DNA of 64,000 bases from Ignavibacteriales bacterium (GCA_016707115.1 JADJIH010000001.1:496001-560000); one strand, 5' to 3'; counted from the stretch's first letter, positions 38,122-46,213 are shown. Notes: generated from the sequence alone by a model not told the origin. Translations and numbers: made by a program.

Positions 38122-38400
38122 ATGGGCAAAAAGCGATTCACAGGCGAGCAGATCATAAGCAAACTTCGGGAAGCAGAAGTTTTGCAGTCAAATGGTCAAA
38201 GCATAACGGAGATATATCGTCAATTAGGAATAAAGGATCAGACTTATTACGAGTGGCGAAAAGAATATGGAGGAATGCGAGTAGATCAGGCGAAGAGATT
38301 AAAAGAAGTTGAACAAGAAAACACAAGACTAAGAAAACTTGTATCAGATCTATCATTGGATAATGCAATCCTTAAAGAGACAGTCCGGGGAAACTACTGA
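38122..38400 (+). CDS. IS3-family transposase OrfA
   Basis: The 92-residue protein has an N-terminal helix-turn-helix (RFTGEQIISKLREAE, TEIYRQLGIKDQTYYEWRKE) that binds the IS ends. A C-terminal leucine-zipper-like helix (LKEVEQENTRLRKLVSDL) follows. An AAGGAG ribosome site precedes the ATG. The stop at 38398-38400 lies just past the frameshift heptamer, so OrfA is the default product and the fusion with OrfB is made by slippage. Confidence 0.93.
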   Translation: MGKKRFTGEQIISKLREAEVLQSNGQSITEIYRQLGIKDQTYYEWRKEYGGMRVDQAKRLKEVEQENTRLRKLVSDLSLDNAILKETVRGNY

Positions 38401-38422
38401 GCCCGGAGAAGAAACACCGGGC
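38388..38422 (+). promoter_or_regulatory. programmed -1 ribosomal frameshift signal
   Basis: A canonical slippery heptamer G GGA AAC (38388-38394) is in the right register of orfA. A six-base spacer containing the orfA stop follows. Then comes a perfect hairpin GCCCGG/CCGGGC (38401-38406 with 38417-38422, ten-base loop). Flanking ACT/AGT can extend the stem. Slippage enters the orfB frame, which is open from 38376. Confidence 0.85.
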
Positions 38423-39242
38423 AGTTGAGGAAGTAAAAGAAAAGCTGAAAGTTTCGGAGAGAAGAGTATGTTTAGTACTTGGTCAAGCAAGATCAACTCA
38501 GAGAAGAAAGATAAAGACAAGAGATGATGAACAAGCCCTTCGGGAAAAGATAGTAAAGTTAGCCTGTGATTATGGTCGCTATGGTTACAGAAGAATAACA
38601 GCACTGCTGAGAAATCAGGGATGGAAAGTAAACCATAAACGAGTTGAGAGGATATGGAGACAAGAAGGACTAAAGGTGCCACAGAAGCAGCCGAAGAGAA
38701 GAAGGCTGTGGTTAAATGATGGTTCTTGTATACGGCTAAGAGCTTTGTATCCAAATCACGTATGGAGCTACGATTTTGTGGCAGACAGAACAAGCGATGG
38801 AAGACCGATAAGAATGCTGACGATCATAGACGAGTACACAAGAGAATGTTTAAACATACATACTCAGAGACGGATAAAAGCACCGGAAGTGCTTTACAAA
38901 CTTTCAGAACTATTTATTACAAAAGGAGTCCCGGACCATATACGATCGGATAACGGATCAGAGTTCAGTGCAAAGTCAGTTAGAGGCTGGTTAGAAAGAT
39001 TGGGAGTAAAGACATTATTTATTGAACCAGGAAGTCCCTGGGAGAACGGTTACATAGAATCATTTAATGGAAAACTAAGGGATGAGCTATTGAACGGAGA
39101 AATATTTGACAATATTTTGGAGGCAAGAGTAATTACAGAACAATGGAGAGAGCAATTCAATAAAATCAGACCGCATAGTTCGTTAAATTTTCGACCTCCG
39201 GTACCGGAGGTAATGATCCCTCATCAATATGCCAGTGCTTGA
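38394..39242 (+). CDS. IS3-family transposase OrfB (DDE integrase domain), made as OrfAB
   Basis: The open frame runs from the slip site to 39242. An N-terminal HTH-type region (GRYGYRRITALLRNQGW) precedes the rve integrase core. DDE residues are in WSYDFVADRT, IRSDNGSEF and WENGYIESFNGKL. No ATG or convincing ribosome site precedes the first conserved residues, so expression as a fusion by -1 frameshifting is expected. The end IRPHSSLNFRPPVPEV is the usual IS407-type C-terminus. Confidence 0.92.
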   Translation, partial: LLSPEKKHRAVEEVKEKLKVSERRVCLVLGQARSTQRRKIKTRDDEQALREKIVKLACDYGRYGYRRITALLRNQGWKVNHKRVERIWRQEGLKVPQKQPKRRRLWLNDGSCIRLRALYPNHVWSYDFVADRTSDGRPIRMLTIIDEYTRECLNIHTQRRIKAPEVLYKLSELFITKGVPDHIRSDNGSEFSAKSVRGWLERLGVKTLFIEPGSPWENGYIESFNGKLRDELLNGEIFDNILEARVITEQWREQFNKIRPHSSLNFRPPVPEVMIPHQYASA

Positions 39243-39352
39243 TGATGGATTTACTAACTTATGCATTGGTACCATTACTAGCGGCAGGTCATTACGATAA
39301 ACAAAATCAATACACTAATTAAGTAATGTTGTATGAAATTAAAAGGTCATTT

Positions 39353-40117
39353 ATGAGGAAATATTTTTTAACACTGATATTATTATCAACTTCAATCTGC
39401 TTTGCTCAGACCTGGAATAATTCTCCAATCCCAAATACTAGTAAACAGATGGTATTGGTTTTAACTGATTCCATAACATCTACAAATGGCGAACTTGTTT
39501 ACTTTGAAAGACAGAATGATAAAAGCTCCTGGAAAAAGATAAGTTCTACTATTCCTATCGTTCTTGGCAGAAACGGTCTTGGATGGGGAAGAGGATTAAA
39601 TTCTATTGATTCATTAAAGCTGCCTATGAAAACTGAAGGTGATGGAAGAAGTCCCGCTGGAGTATTTGAATTAGGTGCTGCTTTTGGTTATGCTAGTGCT
39701 AGTGAAATCAAAGGATTGAAAATTCCATATATACCTATTACGGAGATGGTTGAATGTATCGATGATATAAAATCAAGTTATTATAATCAGATAGTAGCAA
39801 GGGATGATATTAAAGAAGTAGATTGGCAATCATCAGAGAAAATGTTTTTTGCCGAAATATGGTACCAACAGGGTATAGTTATAGAACAAAATACAAATCC
39901 AATAATCAACGGATCAGGTTCTTGTATATTCCTTCACAATTGGTCACAGCCTAACGAAACCACAGCAGGTTGCACAGAAATGGAACCAGAAAAATTAAAA
40001 GAATTAATTTATTGGCTGGATTCTTCATCAAACCCAATTCTTATTCAACTTACAAAGCAACTATTTAATGAGTATCAGAATCCCTGGCAGCTGCCCATCC
40101 CAATAGATATTCCTTAA
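39353..40117 (+). CDS. L,D-transpeptidase (YkuD-like) family protein
   Basis: I start it at ATG 39353, preceded by AAAAGG, giving the signal peptide MRKYFLTLILLSTSICFAQ. An earlier in-frame ATG at 39326 would spoil it. The mature domain shows GRNGLGWGRG, GDGRSPAGVFELG and the active-site run IFLHNW...TAGCTEM with catalytic His and Cys. It probably cross-links or edits peptidoglycan in the periplasm. Length is about 254 residues. Confidence 0.85.
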   Translation: MRKYFLTLILLSTSICFAQTWNNSPIPNTSKQMVLVLTDSITSTNGELVYFERQNDKSSWKKISSTIPIVLGRNGLGWGRGLNSIDSLKLPMKTEGDGRSPAGVFELGAAFGYASASEIKGLKIPYIPITEMVECIDDIKSSYYNQIVARDDIKEVDWQSSEKMFFAEIWYQQGIVIEQNTNPIINGSGSCIFLHNWSQPNETTAGCTEMEPEKLKELIYWLDSSSNPILIQLTKQLFNEYQNPWQLPIPIDIP

Positions 40118-40127
40118 TAATAAAGAA

Positions 40128-40149
40128 CCCTGACACCGAAGTATCAGGG
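40128..40149. terminator. hairpin terminator between convergent genes, UUCG-type loop on the minus strand
   Basis: On the minus strand it reads CCCTGATAC-TTCG-GTGTCAGGG followed by TTCTTTATT: a nine-pair stem with one wobble and a stable UUCG tetraloop. It lies 10 bases after the L,D-transpeptidase stop and 69 bases after the end of the leftward gene, so it may serve both. Confidence 0.65.
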
Positions 40150-40217
40150 CTATGTCTTAATTTCAGGACTGGGGGGAATCCTTTCTTAAGTACAACTCAA
40201 AATAATAAATTATTGTG

Positions 40218-42353
40218 TTACTTCAGCAAAATCATCTTTTTGTTTTGAACAAAATCACCTGCTTGAAGTTTATAATAATAAACACCACTTGCTAATGATG
40301 ATGCATTAAAATCTAAATTGTAATTTCCAGCTGCTTTAATTTCATTTACCAAAGTCGCAACCTCACTACCAATCACATCATAAATCTTTAGTGTTACGTG
40401 TGAAGCATAAGGTAATTGAAAATTTATTCTTGTAACAGGATTAAAAGGATTTGGATAATTCTGTGACAATTTATATTCAGCAGGTGTCATCATCACTAAC
40501 ACTTCGCTGCTCATAGAAAAAGAACCATCATAATCAATTTGTTTTAATCTATAATAGATTTTCCCGAAACTCTCAATTGATGATATATCATCAATATATG
40601 AATATGAATTTATCTCCGTGGTTGTTCCGTTTCCTTCTACAAATCCCACATCCTGCCATTTATTCTCAACTTTTCTTTGAACAGAAAATCCACGGTTATT
40701 TAATTCGGTCGCTGTAGTCCAGCTTAATGATACATTCGATTGATTTAATGAAGCATTAAATGATACAAGTTCTACAGGTATTGTTGTTTCATAAATCAAG
40801 GGACGCAGCATAAATGGTTTTGCAAAAGGTGCTCCAAACGCTTCAACATTAGCCCATCCACCAAAAGGACTAGTTGGCCAATTTACCCACACTGTACCTG
40901 TTGTAAAAATATTAGTTGTGTTTCCTAGAGTAAGAGTAGAATCCACTTCGTTAACACTAACTAAAAATGTATCTGCAGCTAAAGCGGCTTCACCACTACT
41001 TATATTTAATGTTATCCATCGAGCATTATCATCTGGCGCATAAAAAGTGTCTGTTACTGCAATCAAATCTGTTGGTACTCCATTGGCTATATTTCTAATA
41101 TTAGCAAACACAGGTTCGTTGGCGTAGCTTCTAGTAAAATATAATTTTACTCCTCTTATGTAACCACTTGTATTCATTAGGTAACTTTGTCCCAGCTCAC
41201 CACCATTACCAGCACCAATACCTAACGAACCAACCGGCATATTATCATCTCTTGCAAATTCATTCTCGGTTATCATTATTGAGTTTGCTGTTCCAGTATT
41301 ATTAGTAGTATCAACATCAGTTTCATTCATAGAAACAGAATACTCTATTTCCACAAGTCCTGTATCAACAGGTGTATATGAGTTTAATGAAATCGCTATA
41401 GTTGAGCCTGGAATAATAGTTGCCACCGGACTTCCAACTTCTGTATGATTTAATATATTATTTAGATATACTTTTGCTGTTAAAACAACATTAGTAATAT
41501 CACTTGTGCCATTGTTTCTCACTGATCCACCTAATTCAAGTGGATAATTCTGCCAGGCTGGTATCATAGTATATTCTGATGGTTGCAAAACTGAAGTAAG
41601 CTGTGCATCATAAGGTTGAGTATCTTCTACAAGAATATCATCAATTAAAAGCAAAAACATATCTGTCGAATGATTTCTGAATGCAATATAAACTGTCTGA
41701 TTTGCATATCCCGCAAGTGCTAGATCGACAGTTCTTTCTGTCCAGGTACTATTTTCTGAAGAAATGGAAAACAAAACAGGATTTGCCAAACATCCCGCAA
41801 CATCCTGGGTTGTAGTAGAAATTCTCACTTCATATCCGTCAGGATACGACGGGTCATATGCAACTGCATTCCATTTGAGTGTTGATGCAGAACCAATATT
41901 TATAGCAGGTGTGATCATCCAATCATCAGCCTGCCCCATAGGAACATACCACGATGTACTAAAAGCAGCGCTATCAGCAACACTAAAATTAAAATCTTCT
42001 CTTCGTTCCCAGGCTTCATTAACATATGAAACGGCTCCTGCAGGAGTAAACCCATCGACATTTGCTAAAACCCAGCCGGAAGGAAACAAATAAGTTCCCG
42101 GTCCGCCTGCTGTTGGGCCAGGTATTCCATCAAAATCCTCGGAGAATATTGCATTTATACTTTCAGAATTGTGTATAATATTTTTTGACTTTGAAATTGA
42201 GCTTATGAAATTATTTTCAAAGACATTTGTATTATTAAGAATACTTTGAGCAGGATATTTTGATTTATTTAAATACTGTGCCTGTGTGGTTCCTAAAAAT
42301 GTTACTGTAAGAATTAAGGTTATGAGCAGGAAAGATCTGTAAAGTGAGAGCAT
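40218..42353 (-). CDS. secreted choice-of-anchor-J-type protein with type IX sorting domain
   Basis: This 711-residue protein has an AAAGGA ribosome site and a signal peptide ending GTTQAQ. A cleaved-adhesin/choice-of-anchor-J jelly-roll domain (about residues 70-250) shows EDFDGIPGP, PSGWVLANVDG, DDWMITPAINIG and FRNHSTDMFLLLIDDI. CARDB-like and other beta domains follow. The PVELVSFNASL...LSWTTATELNNRGF linker comes next. The final 85 residues are a complete type IX signal (NYPNPFNPVT, YDVIGSEVATLVNE, SGVYYYKLQ, KKMILLK). It is a cell-surface or released adhesin or enzyme with no catalytic motif that I can see. Confidence 0.85.
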   Translation of the reverse strand: MLSLYRSFLLITLILTVTFLGTTQAQYLNKSKYPAQSILNNTNVFENNFISSISKSKNIIHNSESINAIFSEDFDGIPGPTAGGPGTYLFPSGWVLANVDGFTPAGAVSYVNEAWERREDFNFSVADSAAFSTSWYVPMGQADDWMITPAINIGSASTLKWNAVAYDPSYPDGYEVRISTTTQDVAGCLANPVLFSISSENSTWTERTVDLALAGYANQTVYIAFRNHSTDMFLLLIDDILVEDTQPYDAQLTSVLQPSEYTMIPAWQNYPLELGGSVRNNGTSDITNVVLTAKVYLNNILNHTEVGSPVATIIPGSTIAISLNSYTPVDTGLVEIEYSVSMNETDVDTTNNTGTANSIMITENEFARDDNMPVGSLGIGAGNGGELGQSYLMNTSGYIRGVKLYFTRSYANEPVFANIRNIANGVPTDLIAVTDTFYAPDDNARWITLNISSGEAALAADTFLVSVNEVDSTLTLGNTTNIFTTGTVWVNWPTSPFGGWANVEAFGAPFAKPFMLRPLIYETTIPVELVSFNASLNQSNVSLSWTTATELNNRGFSVQRKVENKWQDVGFVEGNGTTTEINSYSYIDDISSIESFGKIYYRLKQIDYDGSFSMSSEVLVMMTPAEYKLSQNYPNPFNPVTRINFQLPYASHVTLKIYDVIGSEVATLVNEIKAAGNYNLDFNASSLASGVYYYKLQAGDFVQNKKMILLK

Positions 42354-42716
42354 ATTTTTTCCTTTATTTTTATGATTGGACGTTAAACTAATTAACTAAT
42401 AATTATCGAACTATTTTTTTATTTATTTAATTTTTATGTGATACTGATTTAAGTTTGTGACAATGCAGAACTTTTGATACTTGGCATTAATTAACTTGAT
42501 GTCCGGTAAGTCAATAATCAGCCAATTATTATTTCGTTTTGTTCTTGCCAACTTTAATGCCAGCGAAATTATCAACCAATGTTCCATTTATCGATTTGGT
42601 TCTAATATTTTAATATCATATTAGAAATATTTACAGTTATTTGCAGTAGTTTTAGCATTCAGCGTAATTCCTATATTTCAAATACTAATTCAGAATATTA
42701 GAAAAAAAATGCAAAA
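42354..42716. other. AT-rich region without an intact gene
   Basis: It contains the upstream region of the leftward secreted-protein gene at its left end and no sustained reading frame. It leads into the recombinase relic that begins at about 42717. Confidence 0.5.
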
Positions 42717-42946
42717 CTAAACGGTGAGTTTATCAGCAAACAATTTAAAGCTGCTGTTCGTTCAGCAAATTTAAACAATGATATTCACTTCCATAATTTA
42801 CGCCATAGCTTCGTAAGTAATTTAGTTCAACGTGGGGTTAATCTATATGTAGTCAAAGAATTGTTAGGACACGAAAATATAAAAACTACTCAGTTGTATA
42901 TCATCTAACTCAAAGCAGTTTATCAAATGCAGTTTGCCTGTTATAA
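42717..42946 (+). pseudogene. tyrosine recombinase C-terminal relic
   Basis: Only the C-terminal catalytic part remains: FHNLRHSFVSNLVQRG (HxLRH motif), then VVKELLGHENIKTTQLY with the catalytic Tyr. A frameshift right after the Tyr causes a stop at 42908. The next frame continues HLTQSSLSNAVCLL to a stop at 42946, which restores the usual tail. The N-terminal domain and the first catalytic Arg box are absent. It is a scar of a former integrase or mobile element. Confidence 0.85.
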
Positions 42947-42969
42947 AAAAGGCGATTCAAAGAATCGCC
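42943..42969 (-). terminator. rho-independent terminator for the leftward gene
   Basis: The stem GGCGATTC/GAATCGCC with a three-base loop is followed on the minus strand by six T residues. It lies about 30 bases after the stop of the gene at 43001-44524. Confidence 0.88.
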
Positions 42970-43000
42970 TCATTGAAAATTGAACATTTAACATTGAACA

Positions 43001-44524
43001 TTATTTAAGAAGTATCATTTTTTTTGTTTGTACAAAATCTCCAGCTTTTAACTTATAGAAATAAGTGCCACTTGATAAGTTGTTAGCATTAAATTCAAAC
43101 TCATAACTACCGGCTTCTTTTTGTTCATTAACAAGTTCAATCATTTCAGCACCAAGTACATTGAAAAGACTGATCACAACTTTGCTTTCTTTTGGAAGCT
43201 GATACCTTATGTTTGTATTAGGATTAAATGGATTTGGATAATTCTGGAAAAGTGCAAATTCAGAAGGAACTATTTCAACTTCAACAATATCAGAGTATTC
43301 AAAACTTCCATTAAAATTTATTTGCTTTAATCTGTAGTATAATTTTGTTGAAGCAATTTCTGAAACATCATCCTTATAAGAATAATTCTGGGGTTCAATA
43401 GTTGTTCCATTTCCGTTTACAAAACCAATATTTATCCATTCTTCACTTCTTTCGTCTTGAAATTTTCTTCTTTCTATTTGAAAACCTTGATTATTCACTT
43501 CGGTAACGGTTAACCAATTTAACCTTACAACGCTATTATTAGATAAAGCTGTAAATGATATAAGTTCTACGGGAATTACCTGAGATTCATCTCGCTGCCA
43601 AATACCATTACCAGTGGCTGCGATAATTTTATCATTATATACCAGAAGCTTCTCTATAGTGTTTAGAAATGGAAGTCCTTGTCCGAAATCTTCCCAATGC
43701 AATCCTTCGTCTGAAGACTTGAACATACCTGATCCACCAAACTTTACTGAAGTTACCAAATATCCATTTACTCTTACTATACTTGAATTATATGGATCTG
43801 GTGCTAATCCATTACTCCTATTAACCCAATTAATACCATCATCAGTTGATAACCAAATCCCGTGAATAGTCCCTGTCCATAATTTCGGTGGTTCTGATAA
43901 AAACGTTATTGTAGTAATTAGTGAACTTGTTGGAATAGACACCCAACTAATTCCGTTATCGAATGATTTATAACCGCTTGGATCATTAATACTTTCCCTT
44001 GCTGCGAATAAAATTCCACTATGCTCTGTAAAATTCTTTGCACGAATTCCCGAACCAGTTACATTTGTAATATTCCAACTCTCTGCATCATCGGTTGATC
44101 GATATATCCCATTCCAGGTTCCGGTAAATAATGTTCCATTATTTTCAAATATTGATTCTGTGAACTCATAAATTGCACCTGGCCCTATAGTAATTCCATT
44201 ACTTTTCTTTACCCAGTTATCGCCGCCGTTTGTCGATTTATAAATTCCATTTACCGTTGATGCGTACAGATTCCAATTATAAACTAAAATTTGATGGACA
44301 CTTCTTGATTGACTTGTATTCAGTCCATTATTAACCTGCTGCCAGGAATTCATTCCATCTGTTGACCTATACACACCGTTGTTTGAGTGAGATAGATAAA
44401 TTGTATCGTTGATTTGGGCAATGTCATTTATAGTTCCCAATGGAGAAGAGGGCACAAACGACCATTGACAAAAGGAATTCAAAGAAATAATAAAACTGAA
44501 TGCAATTACTTTTACTAATCTCAT
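43001..44524 (-). CDS. secreted beta-propeller (BNR/sortilin-like) protein with type IX sorting domain
   Basis: This 507-residue protein has a signal peptide ending near NSFCQ. Repeats such as GVYRSTDGMNSWQQV, GIYKSTNGGDNWVKK, GIYRSTDDAESWNIT and GIWLSTDDGINWVNR are BNR/Asp-box blades of a seven-bladed propeller. An IPVELISF...LNWLTVTEVNNQGF linker follows. The tail is a complete type IX signal (NYPNPFNPNT, FNVLGAEMIELVNE, SGTYFYKLKAG, KKMILLK). It starts two bases after a damaged similar gene on the same strand and probably shared its transcript. Confidence 0.85.
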   Translation of the reverse strand: MRLVKVIAFSFIISLNSFCQWSFVPSSPLGTINDIAQINDTIYLSHSNNGVYRSTDGMNSWQQVNNGLNTSQSRSVHQILVYNWNLYASTVNGIYKSTNGGDNWVKKSNGITIGPGAIYEFTESIFENNGTLFTGTWNGIYRSTDDAESWNITNVTGSGIRAKNFTEHSGILFAARESINDPSGYKSFDNGISWVSIPTSSLITTITFLSEPPKLWTGTIHGIWLSTDDGINWVNRSNGLAPDPYNSSIVRVNGYLVTSVKFGGSGMFKSSDEGLHWEDFGQGLPFLNTIEKLLVYNDKIIAATGNGIWQRDESQVIPVELISFTALSNNSVVRLNWLTVTEVNNQGFQIERRKFQDERSEEWINIGFVNGNGTTIEPQNYSYKDDVSEIASTKLYYRLKQINFNGSFEYSDIVEVEIVPSEFALFQNYPNPFNPNTNIRYQLPKESKVVISLFNVLGAEMIELVNEQKEAGSYEFEFNANNLSSGTYFYKLKAGDFVQTKKMILLK

Positions 44525-44526
44525 AA

Positions 44527-45069
44527 TTATTTTACCACTATCATTTTTTTAGTTTCAATAAATTCACCAGCTTTTAGCTGATAGAAATATATTCCTGAAC
44601 TTAATTGTAAACCTGCCTGTCCGGTAGGCACTCAATTCCAAATTCTACATTGTAAGTTCCAGGATTTCTATATTCATCAACTAAAGTTGTAATTTCATTT
44701 CCAAGAACATCGTAAACTTTTAATTGCACAAATTGCCTACTGCATATCCATTTGTTGAAGAAGTGAATTGAACTGAATTAAGCAAATTTGTATCCATACT
44801 TGCTGCTTCAATTGTCCATAAAGCTGCGCCGTTTGTTGTATGGAGTATAATGCCGCTGTATTCATTTGTGCGTATCCATCCTTCATTACCATTAAGAAAG
44901 AATACATCTGTATAACCGGCTATTATCGTGTCTTGTCCAGCACAATAACTGTATCGTTAATAAAATCAGGGTCGTTAGAATTGATATCTATCCAACCATA
45001 TTGCTGGCTAAAGCAATTAACAAATAAAAATGAAAAATTAAAAATTAAGAGCAGTAAAAGTTTTTTCAT
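44527..45069 (-). pseudogene. degenerate secreted YCF48/BNR-like protein with remnant type IX domain
   Basis: Reading leftwards from ATG 45069, a signal peptide (MKKLLLLLIFNF...CFSQQYGWIDI) is followed by a stop. The next frame continues with blade-like sequence (WIRTNEYSGIILHTTNG, VQFTSSTNGYAVG). It then jumps frame again into VQLKVYDVLGNEITTLVDE and SSGIYFYQLKAGEF...KKMIVVK. The NPFNP start of the sorting domain is missing. A short GC-rich near-palindrome (44618-44634 region, TGCCTGTCCGGTAGGCA) interrupts the domain. At least three frame disruptions and an internal deletion mark it as a pseudogene. Confidence 0.8.
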
Positions 45070-45214
45070 TAAATTCTCACTGAGTTAAAATCATTTTATT
45101 TGTTGGAATTAAATTGATGAATATTTAAAAAAAAGTAATTTTTAATAAGCATTTTATTTTTATTAAAGTCAAAATGTTTCGATTTACAAATATTAATGTT
45201 TGTCGAATATGTAT

Positions 45215-45249
45215 AAATAAAAAGATACCCTGCAACCGAAGCCGCAGGG
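45215..45249 (-). terminator. rho-independent terminator with UUCG-type tetraloop
   Basis: On the minus strand, CCCTGCGGC-TTCG-GTTGCAGGG pairs over nine positions (two G-T wobbles) and is followed by TATCTTTTTATTT. It is similar in stem, loop and flanks to the hairpin at 40128-40149. Confidence 0.7.
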
Positions 45250-45388
45250 CCTTGTGTTAATGAGAAGTTATGGTTGACCTCCCATTAACCACAGATTAAA
45301 AATACTAAAAATTATTTATAGTTAGTATCATATGATACCTAGGCGAAGATTAAGTATTTTTAAATAATAATCTCCCGGAGGTATTTTT

Positions 45389-45595
45389 ATGGCTACTGTC
45401 GTTAATTCGTTCGTCGATAGACTTAAATCTAAGTCTGTTAAAAACTCTATCATTAACAATATTGCTAGGGACTTTAACCTTACTCCCATCCTTGCTGAGG
45501 CTTACTTCAATCAGATAAAAGATTATTTTACTGAACACGTTCAGCTTAATCTTACAAGCGAACCGGTTTCATTGATACGGAAAGGATCACTTTGA
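45389..45595 (+). CDS. small protein, possibly a truncated DUF1670-like N-terminus
   Basis: The 68-residue product starts seven bases after GGAGG (CCCGGAGGTATTTTT), an unusually good ribosome site. Residues 1-53 (NSFVDRLKSKSVKNSIINNI, then FNLTPILAEAYFNQIKDYF) resemble, from memory, the start of DUF1670 proteins. The last 17 residues do not resemble the family and overlap, on the opposite strand, the coding end of a small secreted-type frame. I read it as an N-terminal fragment joined to unrelated DNA. No function is assigned. Confidence 0.5.
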   Translation: MATVVNSFVDRLKSKSVKNSIINNIARDFNLTPILAEAYFNQIKDYFTEHVQLNLTSEPVSLIRKGSL

Positions 45596-45666
45596 GTGTG
45601 TATGACCTTGGGCAATAAAATTGATAATCCGGCTAAAAGAATAATACGAGAGAAAGAAGATTTCAT
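45541..45666 (-). CDS. small frame with signal peptide, probably a truncated secreted protein
   Basis: Reading leftwards, AGGAGG lies six bases before ATG 45666. The 41-residue product begins MKSSFSRIILLAGLSILLP, a plausible signal peptide, and ends shortly after HTQSDPF. It is antisense to the last third of the rightward frame at 45389-45595. The strong start signals and short length suggest the beginning of a longer secreted protein whose body has been lost. It lies below a long structured leader at 45705-45796. Confidence 0.4.
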   Translation of the reverse strand: MKSSFSRIILLAGLSILLPKVIHTQSDPFRINETGSLVRLS

Positions 45667-45704
45667 AGTGTTCCTCCTATAAGAAGTTGAAAGGGTTAAT
45701 TTCA

Positions 45705-45796
45705 AAACTACTGCTTCGGTAGAGTATTTAGGTATGTTGTCTCTGCAAGGTATTCATAGTAATTACTCTGAAACTCTTGCTCTATCGGAGTAGTTT
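45705..45796 (-). promoter_or_regulatory. candidate structured leader RNA (nested stems)
   Basis: On the minus strand, outer arms AAACTACT (45789-45796) and AGTAGTTT (45705-45712) pair. Inside them GCAAG (45776-45780) pairs with CTTGC (45745-45749), and the core AGTAATTACT (45758-45767) is self-complementary. The structure ends about 40 bases before the start codon of the 41-residue frame. No known riboswitch class is recognised. Confidence 0.35.
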
Positions 45797-45883
45797 AATC
45801 TCTGTAATTAAAACTTCTAATAATTATTAATCAAAGTCAAAAACTTTCGTTTCCTGTTCATTCATCATTGCTAAAAGTGTAGT

Positions 45884-45930
45884 AACAAAAAGAAACCCTG
45901 TCTATAGTGGTTTTTTCATGACGGGCAGGG
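45884..45930 (-). terminator. possible terminator of a lost leftward gene
   Basis: On the minus strand, CCCTG (45926-45930) pairs with CAGGG (45896-45900), with partial extra pairing GTC/GAC inside. TTTCTTTTTG follows. It sits downstream of the decayed C-terminal frame at 46043-46145. Confidence 0.35.
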
Positions 45931-46042
45931 CAGTCTTGAAAATTTTACTATAAAATTTTAATATTAAACTAACTGAAAGAATATCTTGTCATTCTGTTGA
46001 ATACTATAATTAATTTTCAAGTTATTTCTTTATTAAATTTTG

Positions 46043-46145
46043 TTAGCCTTCATTAATTTCTTTCCTTATTTTTAGCGCAGTTGTTTCAGGATCAGCTATA
46101 CGATTTGCTAAACATTCCTTCTTTTGGCCTCAAGGATAGTGCCTC
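46043..46145 (-). pseudogene. possible C-terminal relic of an unrecognised gene
   Basis: Reading leftwards, the codons give ECLANRIADPETTALKIRKE, then INEG and a stop at 46043. This is a protein-like run in otherwise non-coding DNA, with one base shift joining it to a short upstream stretch. The terminator-like hairpin at 45884-45930 lies behind it. There is no family assignment and the support is composition only. Confidence 0.2.
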
Positions 46146-46213
46146 GGTGAGTAATAACTATTAAATAAAATAATAATTTTTATTTTTTCATTCTTAATTG
46201 TTAATTACTACTT

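Larger units (their letters stand above)
38065..39291 (+). mobile_element. IS3-family insertion sequence, IS407-like
   Basis: The 1227-bp element is bounded by the inverted repeat TGACCTGCC at 38065-38073 and its complement at 39283-39291. Inside are overlapping orfA and orfB with a -1 frameshift signal. OrfB retains the DDE catalytic triad. The terminal sequence and protein motifs match the IS407 subgroup, which usually makes 4-bp target duplications. The flanking tetranucleotides (AAGT and TTAC) do not match, so a rearrangement after insertion is likely. The element looks otherwise intact. Confidence 0.92.

Noticed and set aside
37689..38162. A 157-residue leftward protein
   Set aside because: Its first 32 codons lie inside the IS end and the orfA start region. 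Only the part beyond the IS edge is kept, as a remnant.
40128..45249. The two CCCTG...CAGGG hairpins with a shared ACCGAAG loop on the plus strand looked like a regulatory RNA motif
   Set aside because: On the minus strand they are UUCG-loop stems followed by T-rich tracts at gene ends, so terminators explain them better.
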